DNA of 64,000 nt from assembly GCA_964035545.1 (NCBI GenBank), contig OZ037767.1, positions 3,170,680-3,234,679 on the forward strand, read 5' to 3'. The notes beneath the pieces were generated by a model. The model did not search any database, was not told the origin of the DNA, and saw only the letters and a program-made list of their open reading frames with translations. Made by a program: the position numbers and the translations under genes. This DNA is from Bugula neritina. Lineage: Eukaryota; Bryozoa; Gymnolaemata; Cheilostomatida; Bugulidae. Positions 38,725 to 51,434 of this stretch are shown here, piece after piece. The stretch's first letter is position 1. Each line of letters opens with the position of its first letter.

Positions 38725-41647
38725 TTGAATAAAATATTCATATTTTAGTTGTACCTATATGCTAAAGCTGTATATACGATACAGTAAATATCCTAATAGC
38801 AGTTGCAATCCTTCTTTACATTTTTATTTCTAGAAGTCAAAAGTTTGCTATTAGAGTGATCTTTATTTTCTAGATTTTGAATATGCCGGACTACAGAATA
38901 GAGTTATGTGCTACTGTGGAAACTCAGGCTACAATAAATATGGATCTTCGACTAACTGCAAAAAAAAATGTAAAGGTGACTCAAGTCAAACTTGTGGTGG
39001 TAAAAGGCAGAATACTGTATATAGAATAAGTAAGTATAGCAACATGTAATTTTACAAATTTTAAAATATTCAAACTTTAAAAAAACTCATTAGTATGGGT
39101 GCGTGCGTGTGTGCGTGGGTTTGTGTGTTGTGAGTATAGTTTTTGCTTAAGTTCTGTTCAGCATGTAACTTATCATTATATCTATTAGTTTTTATTAATA
39201 TTTATTGCTGTAAATATTTCTTACTATATATTCAATTTACTTCCTGTTACTATATGTTACAATTTTGCTTACTAGTTCCGATAACAAGCACAGCCATGCC
39301 CACTACTACAACTACTACAACACCAACTACTACTACAACTACTACTACAACTACAATGAAGTCTACCCTAACTACCACTTCCACTACACCAGATGTCTCT
39401 ACTACTACAGCATCTATAAGTCACCAGATAACAGCAATAGAGAGCATCTCAGATGTTGGTAATGCAACTCTAACTGATGACGGTACGTGGGTATTACTAC
39501 TATATGCGTATATCATATATATGCATATTATGTGTATTATATATTTATTATATATAATATATATTATGTATATTATGTGTGTGCATGCATATTTACATAT
39601 GCTATTGTATTTACAAAAGTAAACTTAAAAGCACTTTATTAATTCATTATTCATTCATCTAAAAAACAATTTTCAACTCCTGCTAGGCGACCAGGTATTC
39701 AAATTTGAATCTTTTCAAAGTTTGATTTATACATATACTGACACATTTTCAGAGTTACAGGCAAACCAACTAACCAATGTCTAAGAATTTTCTCAGCTCT
39801 TTGACACTATAGTGAAATTCTTTAATAAGCAGTTTTATTATGCTCCTAAATGATATTATATGTCACTGAATATATGATAAAATTTGCTTTACTAAAAAAT
39901 ATAACAAATTAATTAAGTCATATTTTTCAAAAAAGTTTTTGTTTACTTTTGTAAAGTTATGGCTTATTTTGCCGAAAAACGCAGCTTCTCAAATATTTTG
40001 ATATTGATGATTTGCAATAAAACCTATAATAACTTGTTGATTAAGTTGTTTTCACAATAAGTGTTTGATGTATCTGCAAGCAGATCATAGGCACATAAAC
40101 ACTCTTTGTCAAGAAATTGTGAAAATAACTTGTTAATTAACACCTAATAAAATTTCTATTTATTTAAACAACATAATATTATATTAAATGTATGCTGTTT
40201 TCTATAAATAATTCAACTTTCAATAGTAGAACAAAGTGTACACATAGCTCAATGCTTTGCCAAACTGAGCACTTATACTAAAAGCCTGACCCTACTTGAA
40301 TCTTTTGAACAAAACATTTGAATAATTACTCATATTAAACGTAAAAGTAGTAATTCTGTGTTTCAACATAGGAATGCCTGTGATCCTGGGAGTCTATATA
40401 GGAGCTGGAGTAGGGGTGGTGGCTGTAGCTGCCCTTATTGCCATTCTGATATGGTTTCTTGTGGCAAGGTAAAATTTTATTACACTTATAGGATAACATT
40501 ATAACCATTTATTTTTTGTTATTTTTCATGCAAAGTAGCAGGTTTTAACTAACTTATAAGTATCTGCAGTTTCTATTTTAACTATTTCAATTATAATATT
40601 ATAAATTATAAATTATCATACTATTTTAACTATTTCAATTATAATATTATAATTAAGCATTAGAGCTCCTAGTTTGGCATGTTTTGGGTAACTTATTTCT
40701 ATTTTTGATAATTTTTAGAGTGACTTATTGTTTTTAATTGTACAATTAATAACTCCTTGATGAAAACATGCTACATTGTTAACAAATAGCATCTTAAATT
40801 GGCTACTGTTTATTTATGCTCGTGCCTACAGATTTGAAAACGTTTGACTAATTTCCCATTAATTCCAGCTCATTCGTTTCATACAACAACTTATACAAAT
40901 GAACTGGCATTGATTTTCGTTTCTGCTTGCCTCATCAATTAAGTTTTATATAAAATATTTATGTTTATTTAGAAGTTTGAACTTATTTTATTTTATTTAT
41001 TTTTGTTTTATCAAAATTTTTAACAAGAAGTAGAAATAATATGGGGTGTCACCAAAAGAAGTAACCATACGGCCCATTTTTACCTAATAGTAAAGGAGGA
41101 TCGAGGAGTGTATTTAATATCTTGAATTGCTTATATATATTTACATCAACAAAAAAGCGTGTGAATGTATAATTGCAGGGGAGTCATAAACTGTAAAAAA
41201 GATCAACCTGATAACAGCCTGAAGTACAACAACCCGACTTACATGGTGACAGGCATAACTGACCGCAACAACTACCCTGACTCAGCTACACCAAACTTTA
41301 CCTGCGTGCCTGCGGAGTCTCCTCCCCCTAGCTATAGCGACAGCATGATATACGCAAATATTTTTCCATATTCAGCCAATCATAATGACTCTACTAATTG
41401 TTTAACCTATGACACTCCTGTAACCAATCAACTTGTAGCTAACCCTGATCAAGGTGTCACCGAAATGACAGCTGAACATTCAACCAGCTCACAGGTAACA
41501 GCAAGTAAACAAGCAAACAATGGAGATGTATATGCAGTTGTGTGTAAGAGTAGGGGAGACAACTTCAGTGGTGACGCAGTATATTCCTTGGCAGGCGAGG
41601 CTGAAGATGATTTGGTTGTTGTAGAAAATGACTTGTATAGCACATAG
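37748..41647 (+). CDS. WSC-domain receptor-like protein A
   Basis: Six exons join to 372 codons plus stop: 37748-37799, 38131-38268, 38874-39029, 39276-39482, 40372-40468, 41179-41647. Exon 1 is a signal peptide; exons 2 and 3 form a WSC domain (residues about 24-115) with all eight cysteines ('IGCYQD', 'CVSFC', 'CYCGN', 'CKKKC', 'CGG'). Exon 4 is a Thr-rich mucin-like stalk of about 69 residues encoded partly by an ACT repeat. Exon 5 is the membrane segment with a stop-transfer Arg. Exon 6 is a tail of about 155 residues with an NPTY (PTB-type), PPSY (WW-type), YANI (GRB2 SH2-type) and several other tyrosines. WSC domains bind carbohydrate, and yeast Wsc proteins with the same overall plan are wall-stress sensors. 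A surface receptor role is inferred; the ligand is unknown. Confidence 0.88.
38311..38480 (+). mobile_element. Diverged tRNA-derived SINE
   Basis: 'gcagactgtagtggttaaagcacttgc' resembles a pol III A-box head, followed by 'agtttgaattctggcag', a B-box-like stretch. The body is diverged from the other SINE copies here. Located in intron 2 of WSC gene A. Confidence 0.55.
38661..38720. repeat. (AT)n microsatellite
   Basis: A pure AT run of 60 bases in intron 2 of WSC gene A. Confidence 0.95.
39297..39360 (+). repeat. Coding ACT/ACA trinucleotide repeat
   Basis: A nearly pure ACT/ACA array inside exon 4 of WSC gene A encodes runs of threonine, the mucin-like stalk. Length variation here would change stalk length without breaking the frame. 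Confidence 0.9.
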
Positions 41648-42601
41648 CCTTGCTGTTAAATACAAATAGTGTGTAAATATAATAATATGTTATATTATAT
41701 AAATATGCTATACTAAATAATTGCTTGACAATCTGTGTATAATAGATAATATCTCTAAATAATAAGCATACAAACTACCACATTATATAATATAGTACAG
41801 TATACTATAACATATAAATAAATACAAAATGTTATTATTACAAAGTAAAATGCATTTTTTGTAAAATAGACTTATTCTTTTATACAATATATAAATAAAA
41901 TATAACATCAATAGATTAAGCTGAAAAGACAATGATTATTTTATAGCAGTATCAGATTCACGCATATCTTATAAACTTCATCATGTGACAGCTAATTTCC
42001 TGAGTTTTTATTAGGCCAATAATAGAGGCATCACAACACTAGGCAATATGGTGTCTCATGGCTTTTCAAATTGAACATTCTTGATTTTTACAAAAAAGCC
42101 CCATATGCTATGTTCCCACCTGTCCATCAATAGAAACTAATAAATCTATCAATTGGAATAATATGTAACAGGTTAATTTGAGTCTGATTTTAACTGGTGG
42201 CAGACCATAGACAAATCTCAACTTCCTCGAAGTAGAATATGGTAAACAGTTGCGATAAGCTGTAGGTCAATCAAACATGTTCCAAAAGCCTCTGTACCAA
42301 CCTTATAGCAGCATATATCATTAACAGTTTCTAAACCATCATATAAACTGTAAGAAAGCTCAGTCTCTTGCATGGCTCACAGTTTATCAAAAACAAACAT
42401 GAGATTAGATAAGAGCATTGCTTAAGCTTCACACCACACAGTGATTGTTGAAAACTAAAAACAGAGAACTTAAAGCTACGGTGGTTGACTATATATAATC
42501 AGTATGCAACTTTATTAAATATTCAATGTAGTTCTTAGTGAAACTTGTAATTGACAGTAACTGCAGTTTGTAAACCAATAGCTTACAGTATTCTGTCAGG
42601 C
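41648..42601. other. Intergenic between WSC genes A and B
   Basis: Only about 950 bases separate the stop of gene A from the start of gene B. AT-rich sequence follows gene A and should hold its poly(A) site; the promoter of B should be within the last few hundred bases. No other feature was recognised. Confidence 0.55.
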
Positions 42602-45600
42602 ATGACTTTCTATTGGACATCCTTCTACCTTGTGGTTTACATGTATGGTACCATTACTTTATGTTACAATGGAAGAGGTAAATATATTTGCTATATTAAT
42701 GTAATACTGCAGTTAAGTTTTCATACAGGTTGTAGAATTACAAACTATAGAATTTATAAGTGCATCATTTGTAAACAGGTGATCATAAAATATATGGAAT
42801 ACTTTGTAAATTAATAAACTATACTGTTACCGCTAATATTATTTTAGTGCAGGCGTATAAAACTGTTCATCTCGGATGCTTTAAAAATGGAATAGGATCT
42901 GCAGATCGCTTATTAACGGGTGCTACCTTAGATTTAGAAAGTCAGGCTACAGTGGAGTTTTGCACAAGGTGGTGCTTTTTCAACAGTGAGTATGAAAGCT
43001 GTCTCTAAAGCTTACCAGTTAAAAAGTACGCAAATTAATATGTAGTTTCCCTTTAAGATTTCTTTCTGCCGCATGCACACTATGCATATATGGAAATCAA
43101 ATGTGATAAATAAAAGTGCATGTACTACAATATGTAATACACAATACATATAATGAAATGTAATATTTAATTAAGAATATATGATATATTATGTAGAATG
43201 TTTTTATTTGTGTTTCAAATATCAATGTTGTTTATATCAAATGTTTTGTAAATTAGAGTTTCAATACGCTGGGCTGCACTTTGGATGGAAATGTTCTTGT
43301 GGAAACACTTTACAGAGAAACCTCCAAAAAAGTGCTAGTTGCAACCTACGATGTAGAGGCAACTCTAGTCAAGTGTGTGAAGGATACTTTAGTATTTCTC
43401 TTTATTATAAACAAGGTACATATCATGTACTGCTACATGTATTTTTGTGTGTAGGCTTTTTGTGAGTGCAATATTAGCCTACTTTCTACTCAAATCTAAG
43501 TCTACACAAACTGCTATGGGCTCGCATTTGCGTAGAGAAAGGAAAATTAGGTAGCAATTTAATAATAGCTTATTAACCTTTTGAAATCATCTTTGATCCA
43601 AGTTGTTGCAATAAATAAGGCTATAACATATCCTACCATTTCTATTTAAATATAAGTTAGAGACTGCCCATAAGTTATTGCTCCTTTTTAAAAGTTATTT
43701 CCTACTACACCGATATGATAAAAAGTGATGCTTATATATATACTTGAACTATTTCTAAGTACAGTTACTAAAGACTTCACATTTATATTTTTACTGTATA
43801 CTATTAATGTAAAAAAACATAAATGTAATATTTGTTTGAAATATTATATAATTACATAGATCATATCTATGCTGCATTACAGCACTGTGTCACAATCACT
43901 AATTTAATTGTTGATTATCAAATAATTTCTTGACTTTTTGCTACAAAGTCAATAAAAAGGCCTATACTGTATTTATATTTTATGTAAAGAAAGTCTAAAA
44001 GACTATTCAACTACAATAAATAAGAAAAATACCCCCAAAAACATTTTCATGAAAAGTACAACTATTTCAAATGCTAATCCAGTTTAGTAATAAATAATTG
44101 CCTCAATAAATATGAAACTGGGGCAATCCATATTTTATAGAAATCATTGTAAACTTGATAGATTGGTAGACTTGGTCTATTTTACAGAATCTACAACAGC
44201 TTCTCATGCGGTAACTTTAACATCTGGAAATACTGAAACATGGCTACCAGTTACTAGAAGAAGGAAAGCCTCATCTACAGCTCTACCTACTCGATATCTG
44301 CCAACTGTGACGGTTGCCTCCGCTACTCCAGTAACACCCTCCGGAACCTCAACTGCTAAAATGAAAAATAAAAACTCAATTTCCAAAACCTCAGTCACTA
44401 AACCTGTAACCCCGGCAGTTGCTTTTAATTTTTCTACAGTCATATCTAAGCAGATTACAACATCAGAAGGGAGTAATATCAGCATATATGTATCCAACAA
44501 CCCAGATAATCTACCACAAGCAAAAGGTAGAGTATAATGATTATATTATGGTACAATTATAGCTATGCATGCAATATTTGCAGCACCAATTAGGGTGATA
44601 TTTCAGAACTACATGGTAGAATTTTGTGTGACTATAAATAATGTTATATAATATTTTTTATTAAGACGTAAACAAAATGTCTTAATTGGGTAATAGGATT
44701 TTCTAATATAATTTTATATTTTCTTTTTTGAAACTTAGCGAGATAATGCTTATATAAATTTTCATAAGAAAGAAATCTTTTGCTACATAGAAAGCAAAAT
44801 TAATTTTAGTCAAGTCAATTCTGTGGCAATATCTTGAGTTCGCCATTAATTTCTTGAATTTGTATTCAAACAACTTATTGATTGCGAACCTATATAACAT
44901 AAATACATTAATTTTATAGATAAAACTGCGACAGAAGATATGACAAAGGTTTATATAGGAAGTGGAGTTGGAGCCAGTGCGCTATTGATTATAGTTTTCA
45001 TTAGCATAATAGTAGCAATCAAAAGGTGAAGAATATTTCATGTTGAGTGATCAAGCTTCTGATGTTAAGAAATTTTCTACCATATCTCTGTATATAACAT
45101 ATATTACCTAAACTAACAAAAAATTGATTATTGTTGTGAGATCTATGCAGTATATTATCACAATTTATACAGATTGTATACTAATTTCTTTTTTTAACAA
45201 TTGATTTTGTAGAAGAAAAGCTAATGGTAGTAGTCCTACCTCTCGCAAAAACACTGCTCACTATAATAATCCAGGCTACGAGGCAAGTCCCATTACAAGA
45301 AAGGCAACTCCTAATTTGTATGAAGAAGATCATACCTATTCATCAATTGATGATTGCTTGGGAAGTGATTTGAATTCAAGCTCACCCTACTACAGTGTAC
45401 CACCTTTAGCTTCAGATTCCAAGACTATGTCTGTGTCAGAGCATAGTACGTGCGGCGATACCACCTCAGCAAAATTAGGAAAACAGGCTTCAAAAGATTA
45501 CATTGCCATCGGTGAACAGGCAGAAAGATTCTCACCACTCAATGAACATGTAAAAGACAACTCCAGTACTAACAATAATGTCTCAATTCATGGTGCCGCA

Positions 45601-45912
45601 ACTCTTACTAAGCATTGTGGCATACCTAGTGAAGTTGTAGCTCAACCTGATGTATCTACTGAGAGAATTGGTAGCTGTGACGGGGGAGATAACTCTGAAG
45701 CAGACTCACCATACTACAGTGTTCCACCGCCACTAGATAAAGATTATGAAGTCACATCCGACTCTGTATATTATAGTACACCGTGTAACACTCTCACACC
45801 CTCTGGGATAGAAAGTCAGTTGCCAGATGGGTTGGTTGGTGATGATGAATTGCCTACAGAGGAACTTTATTCTGTGGCCTGTGATTTTCAAGATGATTTA
45901 GAATCAGAATAA
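42602..45912 (+). CDS. WSC-domain receptor-like protein B
   Basis: Six exons join to 505 codons plus stop: 42602-42677, 42848-42985, 43257-43415, 44188-44526, 44920-45025, 45213-45912. The start ATG at 42602 gives a hydrophobic leader ('FYLVVYMYGTI'); an upstream non-coding exon cannot be excluded. The WSC domain (residues about 26-124) has eight cysteines ('LGCF', 'FCTRWC', 'CSCGN', 'CNLRCRGNSSQVC') but 'CEG' where A and C have 'CGG'. A Ser/Thr-rich stalk of about 113 residues, a membrane segment (about 247-270) and a tail of about 233 residues follow. The tail has an NPGY and three Y-S-x-P sites, two of them in the repeated 'SPYYSVPP' block and one as 'VYYSTP'; pYxxP is the type bound by Crk-family SH2 domains. 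An AATAAA at 46225-46230 is a possible poly(A) signal. Function is inferred as a surface receptor or adaptor-docking protein. Confidence 0.85.
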
Positions 45913-48075
45913 GTAGTATGAAACCTAAGACTACGCTATCTGCAATGCCAAGTGTAATTAATGTTCTCCTATATATTATGGAGATTTGAGCTTTCTATTA
46001 TATAATAGTTTATTAATTAACATTTATGAAATTGCAATACATGTTATAGAATGGTTCAAGCACTAGTCTAGTATATGGTGCATGGTTCAACTCTTGACAG
46101 AGCCACTATAGCTAGAGTGGTGTCAGAAAAAGCATTCAGTCATAACTGCTGTCTCGCCTCAAAGTTTTTAAACCATGTTAGTACAATAATTATATAAACT
46201 TCCAATTATTATTATTTTGACAGAAATAAAATAGACATATTAACATTAATAATAATGCTTATTTATAAAGAACAGTTTGACAACTGTTAGATTATCACAA
46301 TGTAATAGTATGTCTTACCAGTGATAAAGCTGCTAGATGAAAGAGAACGTTCACTCCGTTTGTCTGGGTTTTATCTGCCTTAGCTTGTAGCTATCTCAGC
46401 TATACGGTGGCTGGTAGGGCAACTCTTAGTAACACGATAGCTCACGTATCTGATAGGCTATTGTCATTAGCTAAACTCTCAGTGTGCCACTATAACAACA
46501 ACTATTTTTTATGGTTTATAGGCAACCTTATAATTTTTACTGTTGTCTGCTTCATTTTACAGTTTTAGTTTGTAAAAACAATAAAAATCCCCACCTCTTT
46601 TTATACCACTAGAAAGCTTCAGTGAGCTAACTTTGTGCGTAGACATATCTACCTATGACATAAAAATATATACATATTATTTGAACACATTTATTAATGT
46701 TGAATTATACATTTTAATCAGTATTTTTGTCTTTCTACAGAGTAGAATGCGTACAAGCATAAAACTTTATGCTTACTAGAATAAGTACGCCCCAAGCTTT
46801 CAAAAGATGTAATAATATAACGCTGGAGATTTCTATACTAGCTGCTACTCAACAGTGAATTATATATAACTTAGTTGATTGACTGCATAATGTATAATGC
46901 AAAATTTGAACTTTGCTCTTTACTAATAACCATAATAATAAATAGTAAACTGGGAATGCCCTTGCTTTTCTGATTCATATATTTAACTTCTATATATTAT
47001 GATATAAGCAATTTCTAGTTATTTTTATTATGAAGTTAGAATTGCACAGTTGATTTAAACATTTTTTCCTTGTATAAAGATCTGTCTTTCGCAAAAAAAA
47101 GTATGTTGAATAATTTCCAGTGTAAGATCTCGAGGTCTGAATCATATATAAAATACATAATAGTAATACGAAAGTCTACAGTCTACGCAATAGCTGATCC
47201 TCTTACTACATTTCTACACTCAAGTTGTGTTCTTGTTTTGTGTTTATATTTTATTATGCAAAGCAAAAAGTACAATTGTATTTCCACAGTAAATGAATGG
47301 ATCTACTCTAGTTTTTCCTTCTTTGTAGCCTACATGCTAAAGCTAGTATACAACTAGTATACACTATAACTAGAACATGATTTGATGGGCATCTTGTTGG
47401 AATTTGAATTTTCTTGGAAACCTCAACTAAAAATACAGCAGTAAATTAGGAAGGCATGGCTTGTAGATTTTGCAAGCTGGTCAAACAGGAGAGAAAATCT
47501 CCTTATACACCAAACACTGGAACAAACAAATATTATATTTAATAATTTAAGTAAAGGGAGATTGCATTTAGCTATATATAGACTCACATATGGCATTTAT
47601 ATACCATATTACATTCTAAGTAACTCTACCTATTTTTGCCAGCTAGTGATCACCACCTGACTGCCACTAGAGGGTGCTACACTTTAATAGCCTAAATTCC
47701 TCAGTATTCCATGCAGTTTTTAGTTTGAGGTGCAACTACAGCCAGAACAAACATCTCTTTCAAAATACTTTTATTAAAAAAATTACTGAAATTCTACACC
47801 AGCCTGCTGTGAGGGTTATAAACACTACGCAACCTTAGTAGAATCATAGTTGGAAATTACTTCAGTATCAAATATCAGTCTATAGATATTGTGGGTGTCA
47901 ATGCATATGAATGCTTGATTTAATTAAAGTCGCAGCGCTATTGTGACAAATCTTCTGCTGATGTCATCATATGAATACATGGCATGACTCAGTTCTTTTT
48001 GTCATAATATTATTATTCTTAGAGTGAGAAACTATCAGTTTACTATGTGGACTAAACAAATATAGTTACGACAGC
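45913..48075. other. Intergenic between WSC genes B and C
   Basis: No gene recognised. A SINE-like scrap lies near 46060-46160 and a CTCF-like motif at 47664-47679. A short open frame at 47070-47357 has no recognisable motif. Confidence 0.55.
46060..46160 (+). mobile_element. Diverged SINE fragment
   Basis: 'gtgcatggttcaactcttgac' and 'gtgtcagaaaaagcattcagt' resemble parts of the SINE at 22720-22915 ('cacatcagaaaaagcctt'). The copy is short and diverged, so the call is tentative. Confidence 0.4.
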
Positions 48076-49411
48076 ATGAGGGTGCTGCTAGTCATCTCAG
48101 TTCTTCACCTCTTTCGCTGTCAAGGTATGCATGTATTAGTTCTTCATCTTATTAAGACTGATTTTTTACTGATATTACAGCTAGCCATTTCGGCTTTGCT
48201 TCTTATGTTGTAAAAAATATATGTATGTTATTTTATAGGCTGTTTTAGTTAAAATTTGTGATCTTTGTTGCCTAGATTTGTGTCATTGTTTTTTAATGCT
48301 GCTTATGTTGGTTTAAGTTGCATATACTCGGCACATTTGTTGTGACTTTAACTGATAAAACTGTCACTCAGTTTTCTGGATGGCATCACCAGAATCACTT
48401 GTTTGTTTGTGAGTTTTTATTTAAAAATACTTTGATGACAATTAAACTGTAGAGGTATTAGCTAGCAATATATTTATAAGTAGTAAGCAAGTTAGTAAGT
48501 ATATATTAAGTAGTAGTAAGTAAATAGGCACTAGTAAGCTAGTAAGAGTACTTTGTTTGTAATCTAAGCAAAAATATTTTTTATTTCCCAGAGGTTTTAT
48601 TGACAACTGAAATTGTTGTGTGAATTAGAGCCAAGGGGGCTTATGAACTCTGTTCCTTACCAACCAATTAATGTTAAACCTACACTTGAATATTGTATAC
48701 ATACTATTCAAAATAACTGGCATATTAGTAGGAGTTACATGTAAACTGTGTACTCATCATATGATCTTAACTTCAATTTGAAGATGCAGTGAATTTGTTT
48801 ATATAAGACTCTGAGTCTAATCAAAAAGTCAATTCACTGCTTTCTCATATTAAGGAGACTCAAATGGTTTTTCTGCAAATTGATTTTTTTATCATGGCTT
48901 GAACATCAAAAAAGTAACTCCTTTAGCAATATATTAATTTAATTGAATTCAAAATGACTTTTCGAAACTTGACATGATTGAAAAAAGATCCACCTTGATT
49001 GCTTTTACAACTTCCACTTATTGCCTCACAAACATGCACCCTTCTTTAGAAAAATATAATCATTTATGGTAACAAAAATAATCAGTAAGTTTATTTGACA
49101 TCAGAATGAGCTTTGTATGTAATCTTCTATTATAGATGAGCGTTCTAATAAATCTACTGACTTCTCATTTCAGCCACATCTCAACCTCTCTATGAAGTGA
49201 AATATAAAGGTTGCTTTAAGGACTGGTTTATCAGAACATTAAAAGGAAGCTATGCAGATTTGGGTAGCACAGCAACAATAGAAGCATGTGCCCAGATGTG
49301 CTTCTTGATGGGTAAGATAAGGTGCATTTATCATGAGCTCTACTACTACTGCTATTGCTGCTTCTGCTGCTACTTCTGCTGCTACTTCTGCTGCTGCTGC
49401 TACTGCTACTG

Positions 49412-49461
<50 letters not shown>

Positions 49462-49908
49462 ACTTCTACTGCTAATACTACAACTACTACTATTGCTGCT
49501 GCTGCTGCTACTGCTACTGCTACTGCTACTGCTACTACTACTACTATTGCTGCTGCTGCTGCTGCTTACTATACTGCTACTCCTATAGTTATTTTCCAGT
49601 ATATGCTAAGGTGAACATTGTGATTTCAGTATATGCAAACTATTAACCTTCTCAACTTATACTAAAAATATGACTCTAAAGTATATATTGCTCTCTAACA
49701 GTAACTATATGCTGCAGGTTATAAACTGATTGGGCTACAGAACTACTCGGAATGCTACTGCGGCAATAGTCTGAAGAGTTTCAAGAAAAGTGGCTGTAAG
49801 TTGCCATGTAGAGGCAACTCCACTCAGATATGTGGGGGACATTGGCGAAATTCTGTGTATAAGATAGGTAAAGGCACCTCATAAGAAGTATCATTACCAT
49901 ACCACAAT

Positions 49909-49946
<38 letters not shown>

Positions 49947-49947
49947 A

Positions 49948-50006
<59 letters not shown>

Positions 50007-51434
50007 AACACACAAACACAAACACACACACACACACACAAACACAAACACACGCATGTAGCACATGTAACGCATATAACGCATGTAACACACACACATG
50101 CAACACACATGCAAAACACACAGTATATACATTCTATTTGTTATAGTTGAACCCAAGGTTCTCACAACCCCTTCTTCCACCACATCCTTTGATGTCACTA
50201 CAAAAGATATCATTGAGGAAAATAGAGGTGAGGCTGCAAAAAGCACGAAGTAAATTGTATATATACTAGGATATCTTCAGCATGCTATTATTAAATTAAA
50301 GGTCATACTTGTCTCTAGCTGAGTATATATAATTAGCTTAGACTGAGGGTGGTATATGAATGACCTGATTGTCATTTAAAACCATCCAATAAAACATGCA
50401 GTAGCTAGTAGTTGACCTATATTACTTATAATATAACCTAGATATGCCTATGCCTATGCTTGTATGTACTTGGTCTTGTTATATTACTTAGTATTAAGTA
50501 ATTAATTTCAATTAAACATTATCCTAATGTAGTAATTATGCATAAATTGTAGTAAAATGGAATTGTACTGATATTTACTGTTTTTTTGTAGAGGAAAGGC
50601 AAAAGATAACTATTGGATTTGGAGTTGCAGTTCCTTTGTTTATAGCAATATTGATCATGATGATTGTCATCTTCATTGGTAAAAGGTGAGTCATAATTTC
50701 AAATTCTATAACTTTCTAGAATCTTCTAGAAGGATATAGAAGTCTCTGAGAAAACCACCCTAAATTGTGCTACAAGATAACGGTAAAAAGTTCAGCTGGT
50801 AAACACACTATTATGCTTAAAAGCAGCCAGTTGAAAGCAGTGTAAACTTTCTACATTAATGTTAGAATTTGCAATTTATTTTGTATATACATTTTATTAT
50901 TATGTCATTTATCTACAGTTTTCATTCACAGAGGTGAATGCAGAATTTCAGTTGTATTAAACCCTACTACTTCTAAAGAAATTTTGTAGCCTGAAAAGTT
51001 GTTTTACCATGTAAAATAAACCATGCAGCACCAGACCTAAACACTAGAAAAAATTCATTGGTCCAAACTTTTACAAAAATGGTTGTTTTAACTTTTTTAC
51101 ATTAATTGTAGTAAGTAGATCACAGAGAATTCAGCTATATTGACAGTAGCGACTAAAAATATTGCTGATTGTTCACTGCTGTAGAGTGCAGCTTGATGTA
51201 ATTGCTAGATTTTAGTAAATAAACTTATGGTAATTTTCTAGCCGCAACCAGACAAAGAAAGTGTCTGTAGACAATACACCAAAGTCATCGGAACAATCTG
51301 AAGAAGACGGTTATGAGAAGTTAAGGAAGACTGTGATTGGCCAGAATGATCATGTGTATGCTTCAGCCTACGAGACAGTTGATGGGGCAACTCCCTACTC
51401 ACTTACACACTCATACTGCAACATACCTAAATAG
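48076..51434 (+). CDS. WSC-domain receptor-like protein C
   Basis: Six exons join to 234 codons plus stop: 48076-48124, 49174-49311, 49718-49867, 50147-50227, 50592-50685, 51242-51434. It has a signal peptide ('RVLLVISVLHLF'), a WSC domain (residues about 17-112) with eight cysteines ('KGCFKDW', 'CAQMC', 'CYCGN', 'CRGNSTQICGG'), a short stalk of 27 residues with Thr/Ser/Pro, a membrane segment (about 148-168), and a 64-residue tail. The tail is dense in tyrosine: YEKL, VYAS, YETV, YSLT and YCNI (a GRB2-type pYxN site). It is the shortest of the three tandem paralogues and has the same exon order and phases. Two large simple repeats lie in its introns 2 and 3. Confidence 0.87.
49340..49580 (+). 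repeat. CTG/CTA trinucleotide expansion
   Basis: About 240 bases of CTG, CTA and CTT triplets in intron 2 of WSC gene C, starting about 30 bases after the splice donor. All three plus frames stay open as Leu-, Thr/Ala- or Tyr/Cys-runs, so the long frames here are artefacts of the repeat. Confidence 0.95.
49911..50120. repeat. (CA)n microsatellite
   Basis: A CA run of about 150 bases with AAACAC interruptions, followed by degenerate CA-rich sequence, filling most of intron 3 of WSC gene C and ending about 25 bases before exon 4. Confidence 0.95.

Noticed and set aside
49333-49614. Long open frames of Leu, Thr/Ala or Tyr/Cys
   Set aside because: They are produced by the CTG/CTA trinucleotide repeat in an intron of WSC gene C; every plus frame is open only because the repeat lacks stops.
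49781-50246. Cys/Val-rich open frames on the minus strand
   Set aside because: Artefact of the CA microsatellite, lying opposite real exons of WSC gene C.
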